Assembly: GCF_000189635.1 (NCBI RefSeq)
Contig: NW_002476218.1
Location: 124,001-188,000 of the forward strand
Direction of reading: 5' to 3'
Length of the DNA: 64,000 nt
Source of the DNA: Tetrahymena thermophila SB210
Lineage: Eukaryota; Ciliophora; Oligohymenophorea; Hymenostomatida; Tetrahymenidae
Both the position numbers and the translations under genes were made by a program. Every line of letters begins with the position of its first letter. Within the stretch, counting starts at the first letter, position 1. The notes below the pieces were generated by a model. The model saw only the letters and a program-made list of their open reading frames with translations. It made no database searches and was not told the origin of the DNA. Below are positions 13,590 through 25,859 of the stretch, in pieces.

Positions 13590-16500
13590 TCAGTTGTCTT
13601 CTTCTTCATCATCTTTACCTTCTTCATCTTCTTCCTCTTTGTCATGAACAATATCTTCATCTTATTCAATATCAATCTTTAATACTTCTTAGCTAATTTG
13701 AGATGAGAAGTAAGCAGATACTGAGTCATTAGCACGCATTTCAATCAATTTCTTAAGCATATTGACTGAGGGGTATTAATACTCCTTATCGAATTTTAAC
13801 ACAAGAGCTGAAATAATATTTCCTAAGTCATCAGGGATATTAGCGTAGGAAGGATTGCGTTCATAAATACTAAGTACAGCAGAAAGATATTCGAAAGTTT
13901 ACTTAAATTCATTTGATTCTTTGAAGTATGTTATAGACTTTTCAATGTATTTGCTAATATGAGTCTCGGATATGTGAACTGATAACAAACCAATAATCTT
14001 GGAATACAAACAAATATTGTTAATATTTAATTCTCTTGATTCCTCTTGTTGAGATACACATTCTTTAAATATTTTTTCAAGGAAAGCCTTAGCAAAAAGT
14101 TTGTGGTCATGACCAAGTTAGTTGTACTTAAGCATTTTGTATGTTAAATATAAGAAAGTTTCCTTTTGAACCTATTTGTCTTCAGCTTCCTTTGAACGAG
14201 AGTACATTTCATGTAAAATCATATCTTTACGAGGAGCAACCAAAACTAATTCACATAAGTTTTATGCAATTAATTTCTAGAATTCTCTTTCTCTAGGGAA
14301 TTCTAAGCAGATTTTAGAGAATGTTGAAAGAAGTTAAGGAACAAATGGCTTCAAGTCAATTCCCTTTTCAAAGAGTTGAATGAACAATTAAAGAATCTTT
14401 TCTTTTTGATCTTGTTCTAACTTATAATTAGCGACTCTGATAAGAGGACCAGTTAATTTGAAGTGGAAAGGCTTTAAATTAAAAAATATTTATACTTAGA
14501 AATTAGGTTATTAATTTTAAAATTTACTTAAAGATTTTCTAATTTGGTGTACTTGATGAGTATCTTGAAAAGATCGATACTATCTTAGAAGGCTTCTTCA
14601 GGTGTATAAACTAAGCAAGTAGTTGCTAACTCAACATATGAACGAATACCATCTCCAGGTTCTTCTCCTAAATTGAAACCAGAAATTTCAGTAATCTTTT
14701 CATACTTAGTTCTTGAAAGAGTGTCTTCAAGTGAAAGCTCGAAAGTATGAAGAAGTTAAACGAAGTACTTTCTGTTGATAATTGTGAAAATAGAAGAAAG
14801 AATAGAAGAAGCGTGTCTTGCAAGTAAGGGACATTGCTATTCGAAGATGAATGGATTAACTAAGTTAATCAAATCTTTATTGAATTCACTTAAATGGATA
14901 GGAGTGTTAACCATGTAGAATTTCAAGACATTCAAAACTACTTCAAGATGCTATTCATCTTCTTTATAGTTAAGATAAGTCTTTGTTAAGACATTAATTT
15001 TTTCAATTATGTTAAGGATGAAATATCTGCTGTCGTCTTCATTAAGGTTTACACTTAACTAATTCATAGCATAGATTAATGATTCTTTACGGATTTAAGA
15101 GCAATTATCAAATATTTCATCAAAAATCAATTCCATACCAGATCTGTTTAAGATTAAAATTTTTAGATTAAATTAAATAATAAAAAATGTTAACAATTTA
15201 CCTATTTTTGAAGTATTTGTATGCAATCTTACCAAGAACTTCTGAGTTATTTGTAATTACTTCAATTAAAGAAGGAGGAATAGGACGCTCAAATAGTTGA
15301 GGGACAATATATTACAAAATTTTATCAGATTTAGATTAGCAAAGTTAGTCGAAGATTTTAAGGTAAGTTTCATACAAGGCATCCTACTCTGTTGCAACTC
15401 TGATCTTTTCAAAGATTTCGTTAAAGATACTTCTAAGGAGACCAATTTCACCAACTCTTTCAGAAACTATTCTTAGAGTGTAGAAGACTGAGGAACGGAA
15501 CATATTTTCATGAGTGTAAACATGAGGCTTAATGATTTATACTAAGTCTTCTTGGAATCCTCTTAAGTAAGAACCAGATATGTTTTTGCAGTATTCAGCC
15601 AAAACCAATAGAGTACCTCTTAATTTGGAGAGATCTTCTAAGTAATCTTTCATCATTTCTTAGAATACCTTTAATACTTATGGGAAGAAGCTCTCACCAT
15701 ACTTCTAGCAAAAGTTGCAGATAGCTGTTTTTGCAATATTTTCAACAGGAGGAGGTCTTACGATAGCAGTGATCAAGATTCTAAAAAGTATGGAAAGACC
15801 ATATTTCAAAGTCTAATTAGTTAGGTAAAATATAAAGTTATTTTTAATTAAAAAATTAAAAAAGATAAAACCTTAGGAGTGTTATCAACGAAGTTTTTCC
15901 AAACTTAAGTAGATTGTAAACGGACTTGTTCCATTTCATCAGCTCTTAAGATATAGACTGCCATGTAACTTTGATAAAGAAGTGTTTGTCTGTGAGTAAG
16001 TACACCTTCTTCTCTCTTAATATTCTTTTCTAAATCATCATTAATTTCAACTCTAACCATTTTTTATAAAATTTCAAGCATTTCAGCACTTAAAACAACA
16101 CAACTGAGTCTTTTTCTCCAGTTGCTTGAGAATAGACCTTCATTGACAGGACCAGTAAGCAATTCTGTTTGAGATTCACCGAAATTTTAGATAAGAATTC
16201 TCAATACTCTTAATGCAATTTCACGAGTCTTTTCTTCATCATCGCTAATATATTCAGATGTAGCTTCTAAGACGTCTTTGATGAAAGGGTTGAAGTTTTC
16301 CTTTAAGATGACAGGAACGAATACGAAAATACCAATGTAACTAATAAATTAAATTATAAGTTATATATTAAAAGATTAGTTTAAAATAAAAAATACCCTT
16401 CTCTAACCCAGTTCTACTTAGATTGCATTTTTTCAAAGATGCCAGGTAATTAGTTCTTGAAGTAATCAAGTCCTAAAATGCACATAATTTCAGAGAGAGC

Positions 16501-19500
16501 CTAAGCAGCACCTGAACGCTCAATAGAAGTTGAAGACTTGCTTTCGAGGATATCTTTAATAAACTAGAAATATTTTTCACTATTGGCTTATCCTAAGGTT
16601 TTGCAAATTTGTCCAATTGCTTTAGAAGCGAAAAGACGTACTTCATTATCATTATCTGATAAAGCGTTTCTTAAACCGCCAACTAAAATATCCATGTAAG
16701 GAATGATGTCCTTAGGATCTTTAATTAAAGCTGATATACTACCAACAACCTAGCAAGCATCTTCTTTAGGTCTGGTTTCTCTCTTTTATGTTAGAGCATA
16801 ATCAACAATAGGAATGACCAAAGATAAGGCAGGAGCATCTATATAATGGACGAAACGAGTCTTGAGTAATATTTCCAAACCAGATTTGTTCAAGTCGAAA
16901 GGATCAGAAAGTGCTTTGATGAGAATATCAACAATTTCTGAAATTTCAGGGTTTTTAATGGAAGAACCAATTAAAGTAAGGGAAGAGTTAGCAACTTCTC
17001 TGATCTTAGGATGGGTATCTGATAAGCAGTTAGATAATTGAGGGACAATCTAAGGTAAGCACTAACTCATTTATTTGGGTGAGCAAAAAGCCATATTACC
17101 AAGAGCCCAAATATTATTAAACTTTGCTCTCCAGGCAGATTCTTCAAGACCCTTCAAGAGTTGAGGAAGAATAATTTTAACACCTATTTTAATAAGTTAA
17201 TCATAGTTAAAATAATGTTTTTACATTAAAATAAAAAATTACCATATCCAGTGAGACGAGACATAAGCAACTTAGTGGCACTAAGTGCAAGGTCTTTGAT
17301 AGTTTCATTTGTTTCAGCAAAGAAGTGCATGAGGACCTTGATAACTCTACTAACGTAAGGTTCAAATACTCTACCTAAAACGTCAAGGAAACAAATAATT
17401 AAAGTTAAAATAGATTCCTTTTATTAGTTATCTTTCTTTTGTTCAAGATCTTCATCAATATACTTAAATATATTGAGCTATTCAATAGAATTAACACCTA
17501 AACCTTTAATCAAACCAGCAACTAAATAAGCTTAGCCCTTTTTTTGCTTAACATTAGGTTCGAAAGGAAGGTTTTGAATAGTCTTTTCAACTAAACCTTT
17601 AGGATTATCAAAGAAACTCATTAAATCGGGCAAACATTTAGCTAAACTTTTTTACAGATCTTCAGAACCATTCCTTTTTTTATTTTTAAATTTAAATTTT
17701 TATCATAAATAGTTAACAATAATAATAAATTACTTAAAGAGAAGAATGACTTTTGAGGAGATAGTTTCTAAAAGAGACTTATTCTTGATGTAAGGAGCGC
17801 AGACACCAAGGAAGACAATAGATGAAATTTGTTTGTTGGTGTCTTCTGGATTGCTTGATTTCAAGTATTTATCAAATATTTAGACGAGAATGCTATTATG
17901 AGCACTTCCGAATTTCTTAATTAATTCAATACCACATTGCATAGAGCTATCCATCAAGAGAGTAAGATATGGATTGCAATATTTTGAAACAAATAAGTTG
18001 AAGATAGCTGTTAGCTAATCTGGTTGAATGTTAGACATGTGATATTAGATATACTTAGGAAAGAAAGTCAAAGATTCTTCATTAGTTTTTTAATCATAAC
18101 AAGCTTCTGCAGCCTCAGTAATCTAATTATTTAAAATAAATATAATATTCTATTTTTAAGTTATAAATTTATTTGTACCTTCTTGAAAATAACTTTTTAA
18201 AGATCAGGATGGGATTTGATTATATCAAAGCAAAGTTCTGTAAACTTATCGATGTTTTCTGTAGAATGATCAATAATAAACTCAGTAAAATCAAATTTAT
18301 TGATAGCATCAGCGTTCATATCGTACTTGCAGTTACTAAGAATTTATGAGGAAAGATTAATTATATCCTAATTACGATCAATTTGCATGATACGAAGCTT
18401 AATAATTTCTTCAAAAGAAGGATGATAGTTAATCTTAGATGCTTAGCTAATTAGAGAGCTAAGGACAATATTTTTAGCTCTGTTAGTGTTGTTTAATATA
18501 TTGTGGAAAAGGATAGATGTATCGTTAGAATCAATGATATTAAGTAGTTTTTCGAGAATAACTTAAGAAATAGGGTTTGAAGCTAAGGTATTAATATTGT
18601 TATTGAAGGGCTTGTATAAAGCTAATAAGTAACTATTGTAAGTAGGGGGAAGATTATTATAGAAAGTAAGAGCATTGACTTTTGTATCCATATCAAAACC
18701 ATCTTCATTAATAGTGTGGAAGTTAAGCTTGTTAAGGTAAGGAATAATAAAGGCTTCGCTAGGATTGTTAGGGTTCAAATTAGCATTGATAAAAGACTAG
18801 AAGTTAATGTATTCGCGAATAATTTTTTCAGTAGGGTTTTCACGTTGAGCAATTGTGATGGTAAATTCTGCAAGGAAAGTAGCAGAATTTTTAATTTAAG
18901 CTTTGTATTTCTTAAGGATGTTTGAAAGAATGACTCTATAGTTAGCATGTGTTTGCTTGTAAACAGCCATAGTGAAGAAATGTTCATTGAGGTTGTTGAA
19001 GAAATACTCAGAAATATCAGAATTAGAAGAAACTGAAAAGATTTTATAGAAGTGGCAGGACAAACGATAGAAGTGGATCATACGCTCTCTCAATTCTTCT
19101 TTACGCTTTGCTAATAATTCATCATCGTCTAAGAAATGATGGCCAGTTTAATTTTCGTATTAAGGTAAATAAGGCTTGAAAAGCTTCTTTTGATTAATAG
19201 TAGGCTAGTTATTTTATTAGCTTTAAACTTGTTTCTTAGGACCACCCTTTTTAGGAGCTTCTTAAACAGGGGCGTTGTTAATTTCAATATTTGGATCAAC
19301 TTTATATCCGAGGCTAACCAAAATAGTACGAACAGGAAGTAAGTTCAATTCGTATTCATCTGAAGTTTTAATAATAGTTTCTTCATATTCAGAAATATTC
19401 TTGCATTGACTCAAATTAAAGTTGTTTACATCTAAAGTGACTAAATAAGGTTCAAGGAATTCATAGTGTTGGATTTCAATCAAAAAGCTAGCATATCCTT

Positions 19501-21955
19501 TAGCAGCTTCTCTGACATTAAAGCTAGGGTTTTAGAGCATCTAGTCACTGATTAATAAATAAGGATTAGATAATTATTTGCTTCCAATAATTTCTTTGAA
19601 GGCAGACTTAATAGCTCCATCATTTGCAATCAATGCCTTATGGAATTTACGTTAAATTTTAATATTAGTAAAAGGATGATTGACTATCCATGGTACATAT
19701 TCAACATTTTAAATAGATTTGACTTCTTCAGCAGTAAGTTTTGCAAAAGTTTCAGTCATATAACGAGTAGCATAGCTAAGTTATTCTTTATTTAAGCGTC
19801 TATCAGTATCTAATTCGATTTGGTAAAATAAAAAGTTAAATATGCCTTATGCTAAAACCTCAACTAATCCCTTGTTGTTCTTAAAATTCTACTTTAGTTA
19901 TTAAGCTAAAATTTGGCTTGTGGCTTTTTTCTAAGAAGCTTATTAATTATATCAATAAAATTTTTAAAATATTACTCAAGATTATAAAATTAATTTACCA
20001 AAGAAAATTTGACAGTAAGAATTGGAGAGAGTTACTAATGTTTGAATGTCTGAGAATATTTCAGGGGTATTTAATTGAATGATTTAAGTAAGGGAAGAGA
20101 ATAATAAATCAGCTTATAATTGAGTATTGGTATTGAAAAAGTCTTATTTATTAATATATACTTTATCAGAAAGTACAACAGGTTTAATTTGTTTTTTAAG
20201 TTCAGGTAAAGTGATAGCAGCTAAGGACTCAACGTTAGAGGCCAAAGCAGAAACTTCAAGAGAAGCTAAGAATTAGTCAGTAGTGCTTACAAGCTTGGCA
20301 GGAGTCTTAGCATTAGGGATAAAAATAGAGATATTTATTCCTTCAACTAGTTCCTTAATTTCGTTCAATTGATTTCTTTCATGAGAGAATTTTTTGATAT
20401 AGGATGAGCACAATTTGCAAGTTGCAACATAGATCCACTTGTTTGCAAGTTAGATTGCTATTTTTCTCTTTAACAAGCCAGCATAGTCTGGAGAGAATAC
20501 AAAATCTGTGCTAATGTTTTCGAATAATTTATCAACAATCTAATTGAAGATTTCCATGTCTTCTTGTGTTTAAATTGCATTAGAATTATCTCCTAAAATT
20601 TAAATGATTTTTGCTTCAACTGCCTTCTTATCTCCTTAACTATAATTTTGTTAAAATTAATTTAAAAATTTGTTACAATAAATAAATTTTTATTTGAATT
20701 TATTTTTGGAATGTAGATAGATAACTTTTAATTATATTTGCAGAGATTTAGCCTAAATTAAATCTTTTTTAACTATTTTATCGCTTAATAGAATTAATGC
20801 TTTCTTTCTTTCTTTAATTTATCTGGGCTACTTATTAAAACAAAAAAAACCAAAATTTCAAAGAAAATCTTTGTAATTTTAAAAATGTCTCCTCAACAAT
20901 TTTTGAGTTGAAGATTCTTTGCAAACCTCATTAAAATTAAAAATATTTGTCATGTTTTTTTTCAAATTATTTATGAGTTAAAATTTAAATTACACAAAAG
21001 CTAATGCTTAGGCAGCACCATTTAATATTCTCAAAACAGGCATTCTTTTTTTTTCATCATTTGTTTAGTTGAGAATTACAACAACTCCGTCAACAATTTG
21101 CTAAAGTACAGGAAGAGAACGAATTTTCTTGGCTACATTGAAAGCAGCTAGAGAAGGCTTTTCTTAATTAGTGAGGGAGTAATAATAAGGTTTAAGGTGA
21201 GTGAGAATAATCTCAACAGCGAAACTAGAGGTATCAAACTATTCGCTATTAGGAAGTAAAGATAATACATTAGAGACAGTATCAGTATTTTCTTCAGCTC
21301 TCTTAACGAGATTAATTATCTTGGGCACTATTTAGTTAGTAAAGTTTTCTGCGGTAAGTAATCTCACTACTAATGAACTTAAAGCAAAAGCTTTAGGATC
21401 TCTTCTTAAACTGTCAACGAAGTATTCGTCAACGAGCTTAGGAATGATTAATGGTTCAATAATCTATTGCTACTTGCGTTTTATAAGTGCATAAATACAA
21501 AGATTAATTACAGTAAGTTGTTTAGCAGCTAAAGCCTTCTCTAAACGTCCTTTGATTGCAGCTGAATCAGTAAAATTGAGAAGACTTGTTAATTTTATAT
21601 ACTTTTTATCATCTTAGTTGTGTTAATTTTAAACAAAAAAGGGAGGGAGGTAATTAGCACCCAAAACAATTGTGGCTTCACCAAAACGATTATTTGGTAC
21701 TTTATCCTTCTTAGCAGTAGAATATTTACTAACTGCAAATTTGACTACACTAAAAATTTTACAGAAGTTTTCAAAAGAGACCTTCTATTTCTTGAATGCT
21801 AATGCTAAGTCACGCATAAGATTTTCAACACTTGCTGTTTCATCCTTGAAGTATGCATCGACTAATGGCTTTACTGTTTTGTTAATTTCATTTTTTTTAT
21901 AGGGGTATTAGCTAAAAATTTTATCGCCAATACTCTATTCCTTTTTTTAGTCCAT
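13590..21955 (-). CDS. GCN1: GCN1, HEAT-repeat activator of the eIF2-alpha kinase GCN2
   Basis: A very large HEAT-repeat protein. The start ATG at 21953-21955 gives MDQKKEQSIGDKIFSQYPYK; the end is an acidic tail (KEEEDEEGKDDEEEDN) at TGA 13590-13592. The diagnostic region, at about 16600-17250 read on the minus strand, contains LLKGLEESAWRAKFNNIWAL, MAFCSPKQMSQCLPQIVPQL and LLKTRFVHYIDAPALSLVIP. These match the eEF3-like HEAT block of GCN1 (ALEEESWRTKAG, AYCAPKQLSSCLPNIVPKL, LLDTKFVHFIDAPSLALIMP in animals). About ten AT-rich introns of roughly 50-350 bases interrupt it, and the coding length of roughly 2,600 residues agrees with the family. GCN1 works with GCN20 on translating ribosomes to pass the uncharged-tRNA signal to GCN2 and senses collided ribosomes. 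An acidic tail of this kind is not a feature I recall for yeast GCN1. No GCN2 or GCN20 gene lies in this window. Confidence 0.93.
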
Positions 21956-21985
21956 TCTTGAGATGTAAAATTCTATTATTATAAA

Positions 21986-22315
21986 TCAATATGCTATTAC
22001 TAGTTTATCTATTTGTTGCTATTTTGATTTATTTATGTTCAAACGACTATGATATTTCTTTGTTTCTTTATGACTTTATGTGAGTGTCTAAATAACTTAA
22101 AAAGAATACTATCTATATTCTCTTCTTCTAAATCTAACTAAATTCTTATGATAAACTTTATAATCTGATATGTGTATCTTTTCTTTTCGCTTATTTAATT
22201 CTTTGTAAATTTGTTTAATTTGATTCCTATCTTCTTTCGTTCTCCTTATTCTTTCACATGCAAACACAACTAATAAATAATAAACATATTGAAAATGACT
22301 GATAGACATGACCAA
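21986..22315 (-). CDS. Possible small 109-residue protein or upstream frame of GCN1
   Basis: An open frame in the ciliate code begins MVMSISHFQYVYYLLVVFAC and continues with a very basic stretch rich in Arg and Lys (ERIRRTKEDRNQIKQIYKEL, then NLVRFRRREYRQY), ending at TGA 21986-21988. It is on the same strand as GCN1 and ends only about 30 bases before the GCN1 start codon. Its base composition is less extreme than that of the surrounding spacer. The N-terminus could be a weak hydrophobic segment. It could be a real small gene, an upstream ORF or exon in the GCN1 leader, or chance. No family recognised. Confidence 0.35.
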
Positions 22316-23163
22316 TCAATTAATCATCTTTCTTATTTTATTTATATTTCTTATGCTATAGTTCATATTTAAAAATAAGTTAAATAAAATTCTAATCCAT
22401 TTTTTCAGTTTTATATTTTTTTATTTTTAAAATTTTTGTACAAATTAAAATATTATAATAAATTAATTTAATTCAATTCAATTAACACTATCTTTATTTA
22501 TTTTTTAATAAACAAATATTTTATTTGAAATAATGTTTATTGACTGTTCTTATGATCTAATTATGATGATTTATTTTTTATAAATTTTAAAATCATTAAA
22601 ATGTTCAACAAAATATTTAAACTAATTATGAAAAAAATTAGCAAAATGGTATATTCTATTTGCATAAAAATGAATTCATAAAAATTTTAATTTGATTTTT
22701 CTTTTTAATTTTTCTCTAAATTTTAAAAAAAAATTTTAAAAACATTTTTTTTAATTTAAAAATAAAATAAAAATGAAAGAGTTTTAGATTTTAAAGGTTT
22801 TATTTGTTTAGAAATTTTTGTAAAATAAATAAAAATAAATCACTGAAAATGGATTTAATTGATTTCGTTTATATCTTATTATGTTTATCCTTTACGAGTA
22901 TACTAAAAATGAAGTATATTGATTGTACTTTATTTTTGCTATTTTTGATTGTATTATCTTTGATTTAGCTTGAGATAATTCATTAAAACACAAAAGAGAG
23001 AGAGATAATAAAGGGATGTAGTTTTGGTAAAGAGGTAAAGATAACTGGGATTAAAAAGTTTGAGGAGAAAATTAGATACTCAAAATATATCCTATAGTTA
23101 AGGTGAATTTTTAATTAAATTTAATAATAGAGGTTTATAAAGAAAAGAAAACAACAAATAAAG
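22316..23163. other. AT-rich spacer between divergent GCN1-side frame and eL19
   Basis: Mostly A/T runs up to about 22980. Then comes a purine-rich stretch (GAGAGAGAGATA and neighbours, about 22990-23110) directly upstream of the ribosomal protein gene. The latter is the likeliest place for its promoter or leader. No coding-like frame. Confidence 0.55.
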
Positions 23164-25029
23164 ATGGTATCCTTAAGACTTTAAAAGAGATTAGCCGCTT
23201 CCGTTTTGAAGTGCGGTCAAAAGAGATTATGGTTAGATCCCAATGAATCCTCCGAAATTTCTATGGCTAACTCCAGTAAAATTTCTATTAAATGCTCTCC
23301 CATTTTATGCAAAAAGTTATAGCTGATCATACATTAATTCAATAATATTTTTCTTCAACTATTGCCATAAGGTGTATGAAAAACATATTGTAACTTTAGC
23401 ATATATAAAAGAAATTTTCTTGAGCAAATCTCAATATGAAGTATGCATGCCATATTTAATATATTATTTATTTAATTATAACAGGAGCTTCCATCAGAAA
23501 GCTCATCAAGGACGGTTTGGTCATGAAGAGATCTACTGTCATTCACTCTAGATCTAGAGCTAGAGCTTTCCTTGAAGCCAAGAGAAAGGGTACTTTTACA
23601 TTATTCACAAGCCTAATATTATATTTATTTTCCTAATCTTTTAATGGTTGGGAAAACTGACTTTTACCACAGCAGAAGTGAGATGATTTAGTAGTAAGTA
23701 GCTCTCTTCAAAATGAATAATGTTTGTATATAATTAAAATGAATTAAGAGTAAATTAATAGTTTAAAATTATTGCTGAGATCGAAATATAAAAAATCTAG
23801 CATTACAATTCGATTATGAAAAAACCAAATACGCTTTTAAAAATCTTACTAATTGCATAAGTAACATGAAAAGAGTTCTTAAGATACAATAAAATGTAAA
23901 TAGAATAAAGTATTTTTATATAAAAGAAGAAAACAATAAATAGATGCATTTAAAAGTGTTAGTTAGCAAAGTGGATTTTATTTAATAAATTAATTTCAAA
24001 CAGAAAACATAATACATAATACATAACATACTTTTAAAGAGACCAAATCTATAATATAATATTATTTAAAGCAGATTTCATAGTAACCAAATCAAATTAA
24101 ATCAAAGAAAGCAGATCAATCAAAGCTAAATTTTGCTAAAACTGAAGTTTATTGTGAGCTAAAAATTTTATAAGCATATACAAATATTTTTAGCTTATGA
24201 TTAGTGTAATAGTGGCAATTTTGAATCTTATAAATTGGATGCTTTACTTATGAGAATAATAACAACAACAAAAACAACTGAAATCTACTTTAAATGAAGT
24301 TAGATCATTGGGAATTTTTATGCTCGCGGATTTAATAAGAAGTGAATAAAAATGTATTCCCATTATATTGTATTTTAGCTAAATTGGATTGTTAATGTAA
24401 TAGATGAATACTCTTGATATTAGCTTTTCAATGAATGAAATAAATATTATGATTCATAAAAAGAGGCAACAAACTACTAAATCAATCAAAATTATCTGCA
24501 GAGAAAATAAAAATATGATTATTATTAATTAACTAATCAATTTATCTTGCAGTTTTATATCGAAAATCTAATCATTTATCTTATCAAAATTATAGGTAGA
24601 CACACTGGTTCCGGTAAGAGAAAAGGTACCAGAAACGCTAGAATGCCCACCAAGGTTCTATGGATGAGAAGACAAAGAGTTCTCAGAAGACTCCTCAGAA
24701 AGTACAGAGCTGCCAAGAAGATCGATAAGCACTAGTAATTTTTAAAATATATTTGATTATATTTTTAACTAAATAAATAAATAAATATGGCTGTTCGATT
24801 ATGCTAACTATTATTTATAATAAATAGATATCACGAATTCTACTTGGGTTCTAAGGGTAACTTGTACAAGAACAAGACTGTCTTGATCGAAGCTATCCAC
24901 GTCTCCAAGGCTGACAAGATCAAGTCCGATAAGTTAACTTCCCAACAAGAAGCCAGAAGAGCTAAGAACACCGCTTCTAGAGCTAAGAGAAACGAAAAGG
25001 CCTAAATCGTTGCTAAGGTCGATGTTTGA
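23164..25029 (+). CDS. RPL19: 60S ribosomal protein eL19
   Basis: Component of the large ribosomal subunit. Four exons can be placed exactly: 23164-23275, 23485-23589, 24596-24734 and 24828-25029. The product starts [20 protein letters not shown], has [15 protein letters not shown], then [29 protein letters not shown] and [20 protein letters not shown], all hallmark eL19 segments, and ends KNEKAQ-type basic residues and VAKVDV at TGA 25027-25029. Two glutamines are encoded by TAA, one of them (KHQYH) split by intron 3. The exons use C-ending and AAG, GGT, AGA, TCC codons far more than the neighbouring genes, as expected for a highly expressed ciliate gene. The second intron is about 1 kb, long for this window. 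Length and domain content match the family fully. Confidence 0.97.
23590..24595 (+). other. Long intron 2 of the eL19 gene
   Basis: This 1,006-base GT...AG intron splits the codon for Gly in KGRHTG. Most introns here are about 50-350 bases. Inside, 24157-24195 is a perfect 10-base inverted repeat (AGCTAAAAAT / ATTTTTAGCT) with a 19-base loop, and 23640-23710 is less AT-rich than the rest. Ribosomal protein introns often host snoRNAs, but I could not find a convincing C/D or H/ACA box pair. Confidence 0.75.
24157..24195. repeat. Perfect inverted repeat in eL19 intron 2
   Basis: Ten-base arms AGCTAAAAAT and ATTTTTAGCT flank a 19-base loop that itself contains ATAAGC facing GCTTAT beyond the second arm. 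The RNA could form a hairpin. In AT-rich DNA such repeats also arise by chance. Confidence 0.6.
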
Positions 25030-25859
25030 GTTGGCTAAACTTAAAATATACTTAAATATATTTAAAATTAATCCTACCATAAATATATACAAATAAACTT
25101 AATAAATGTTTAAAAATATTTTTTATTTTAAGTGTGTGCTTTTTCTCACATCTTATTTAAATTATAAATCATCCCAATTCTGATTATCTGTTTTCGTGTT
25201 TTCACTCAATTTTTCTAAATATTTAAATTATTAGCTACATTTCTACATTTTTAATTACATTAAGAGCAACTAAAATACTAACAATATCTTTAAAATCTAA
25301 GCATCCTTCCTTCATATATATTATTTGTAAATTTTAATTCTATCTATTTGTAAATTTGTTAAAATATAACAATAAATCAAATTTTAAACCTACTTGAACT
25401 TGAAGAAAGCTTTAAATTTAATTAGATAAAACATATAATTTTTTATTAGTCTTCATTCAACTTTAAATTTTTTTTTAAAATATTTTGATTTGATTTTCTT
25501 TCATATTTTTACTAAAAAATAAATGAAAATATTTCTTCTAATTTTAATAAAAACTGAATAAATTCACAAATAAATGAAAACATTTTCCCCTTTTTTTGAA
25601 TGAATTTTAGGTTTTTTGTTTGTTGAATTTTAAAAAGCAGAATTTAAATTTTAGTATAAATAAAATTGTAAATGAATGTGTTAATAATTATTACAAAACT
25701 ATATAAGGTTTTATAAAATTTATGTTTTTGTACAGAAGTTAAAATTAGAATATGAGAATAAATAAATTGTTTTAATGAAATTAATTTGAAATAAACCTAA
25801 TTTAGGCTAACATAAAGCTAAATTTTATGGTTTTTTTATTTAATACAAAGAATATTTAA
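25030..25859. other. AT-rich spacer between convergent eL19 and polycystin-like genes
   Basis: About 830 bases of A/T runs between two convergent genes, so it should hold both 3' ends. No coding-like frame, no RNA gene, no clear hairpin terminator. Confidence 0.6.

Noticed and set aside
18716-18925. Overlapping short frames on both strands within GCN1.
   Set aside because: GCN1 is continuous on the minus strand here with HEAT-repeat composition; the others are shadows.
23640-23790. C/D snoRNA candidate in the eL19 intron (AGATGAT near a later GCTGAG).
   Set aside because: The box C does not match the RTGATGA consensus and no terminal stem pairs the two boxes.
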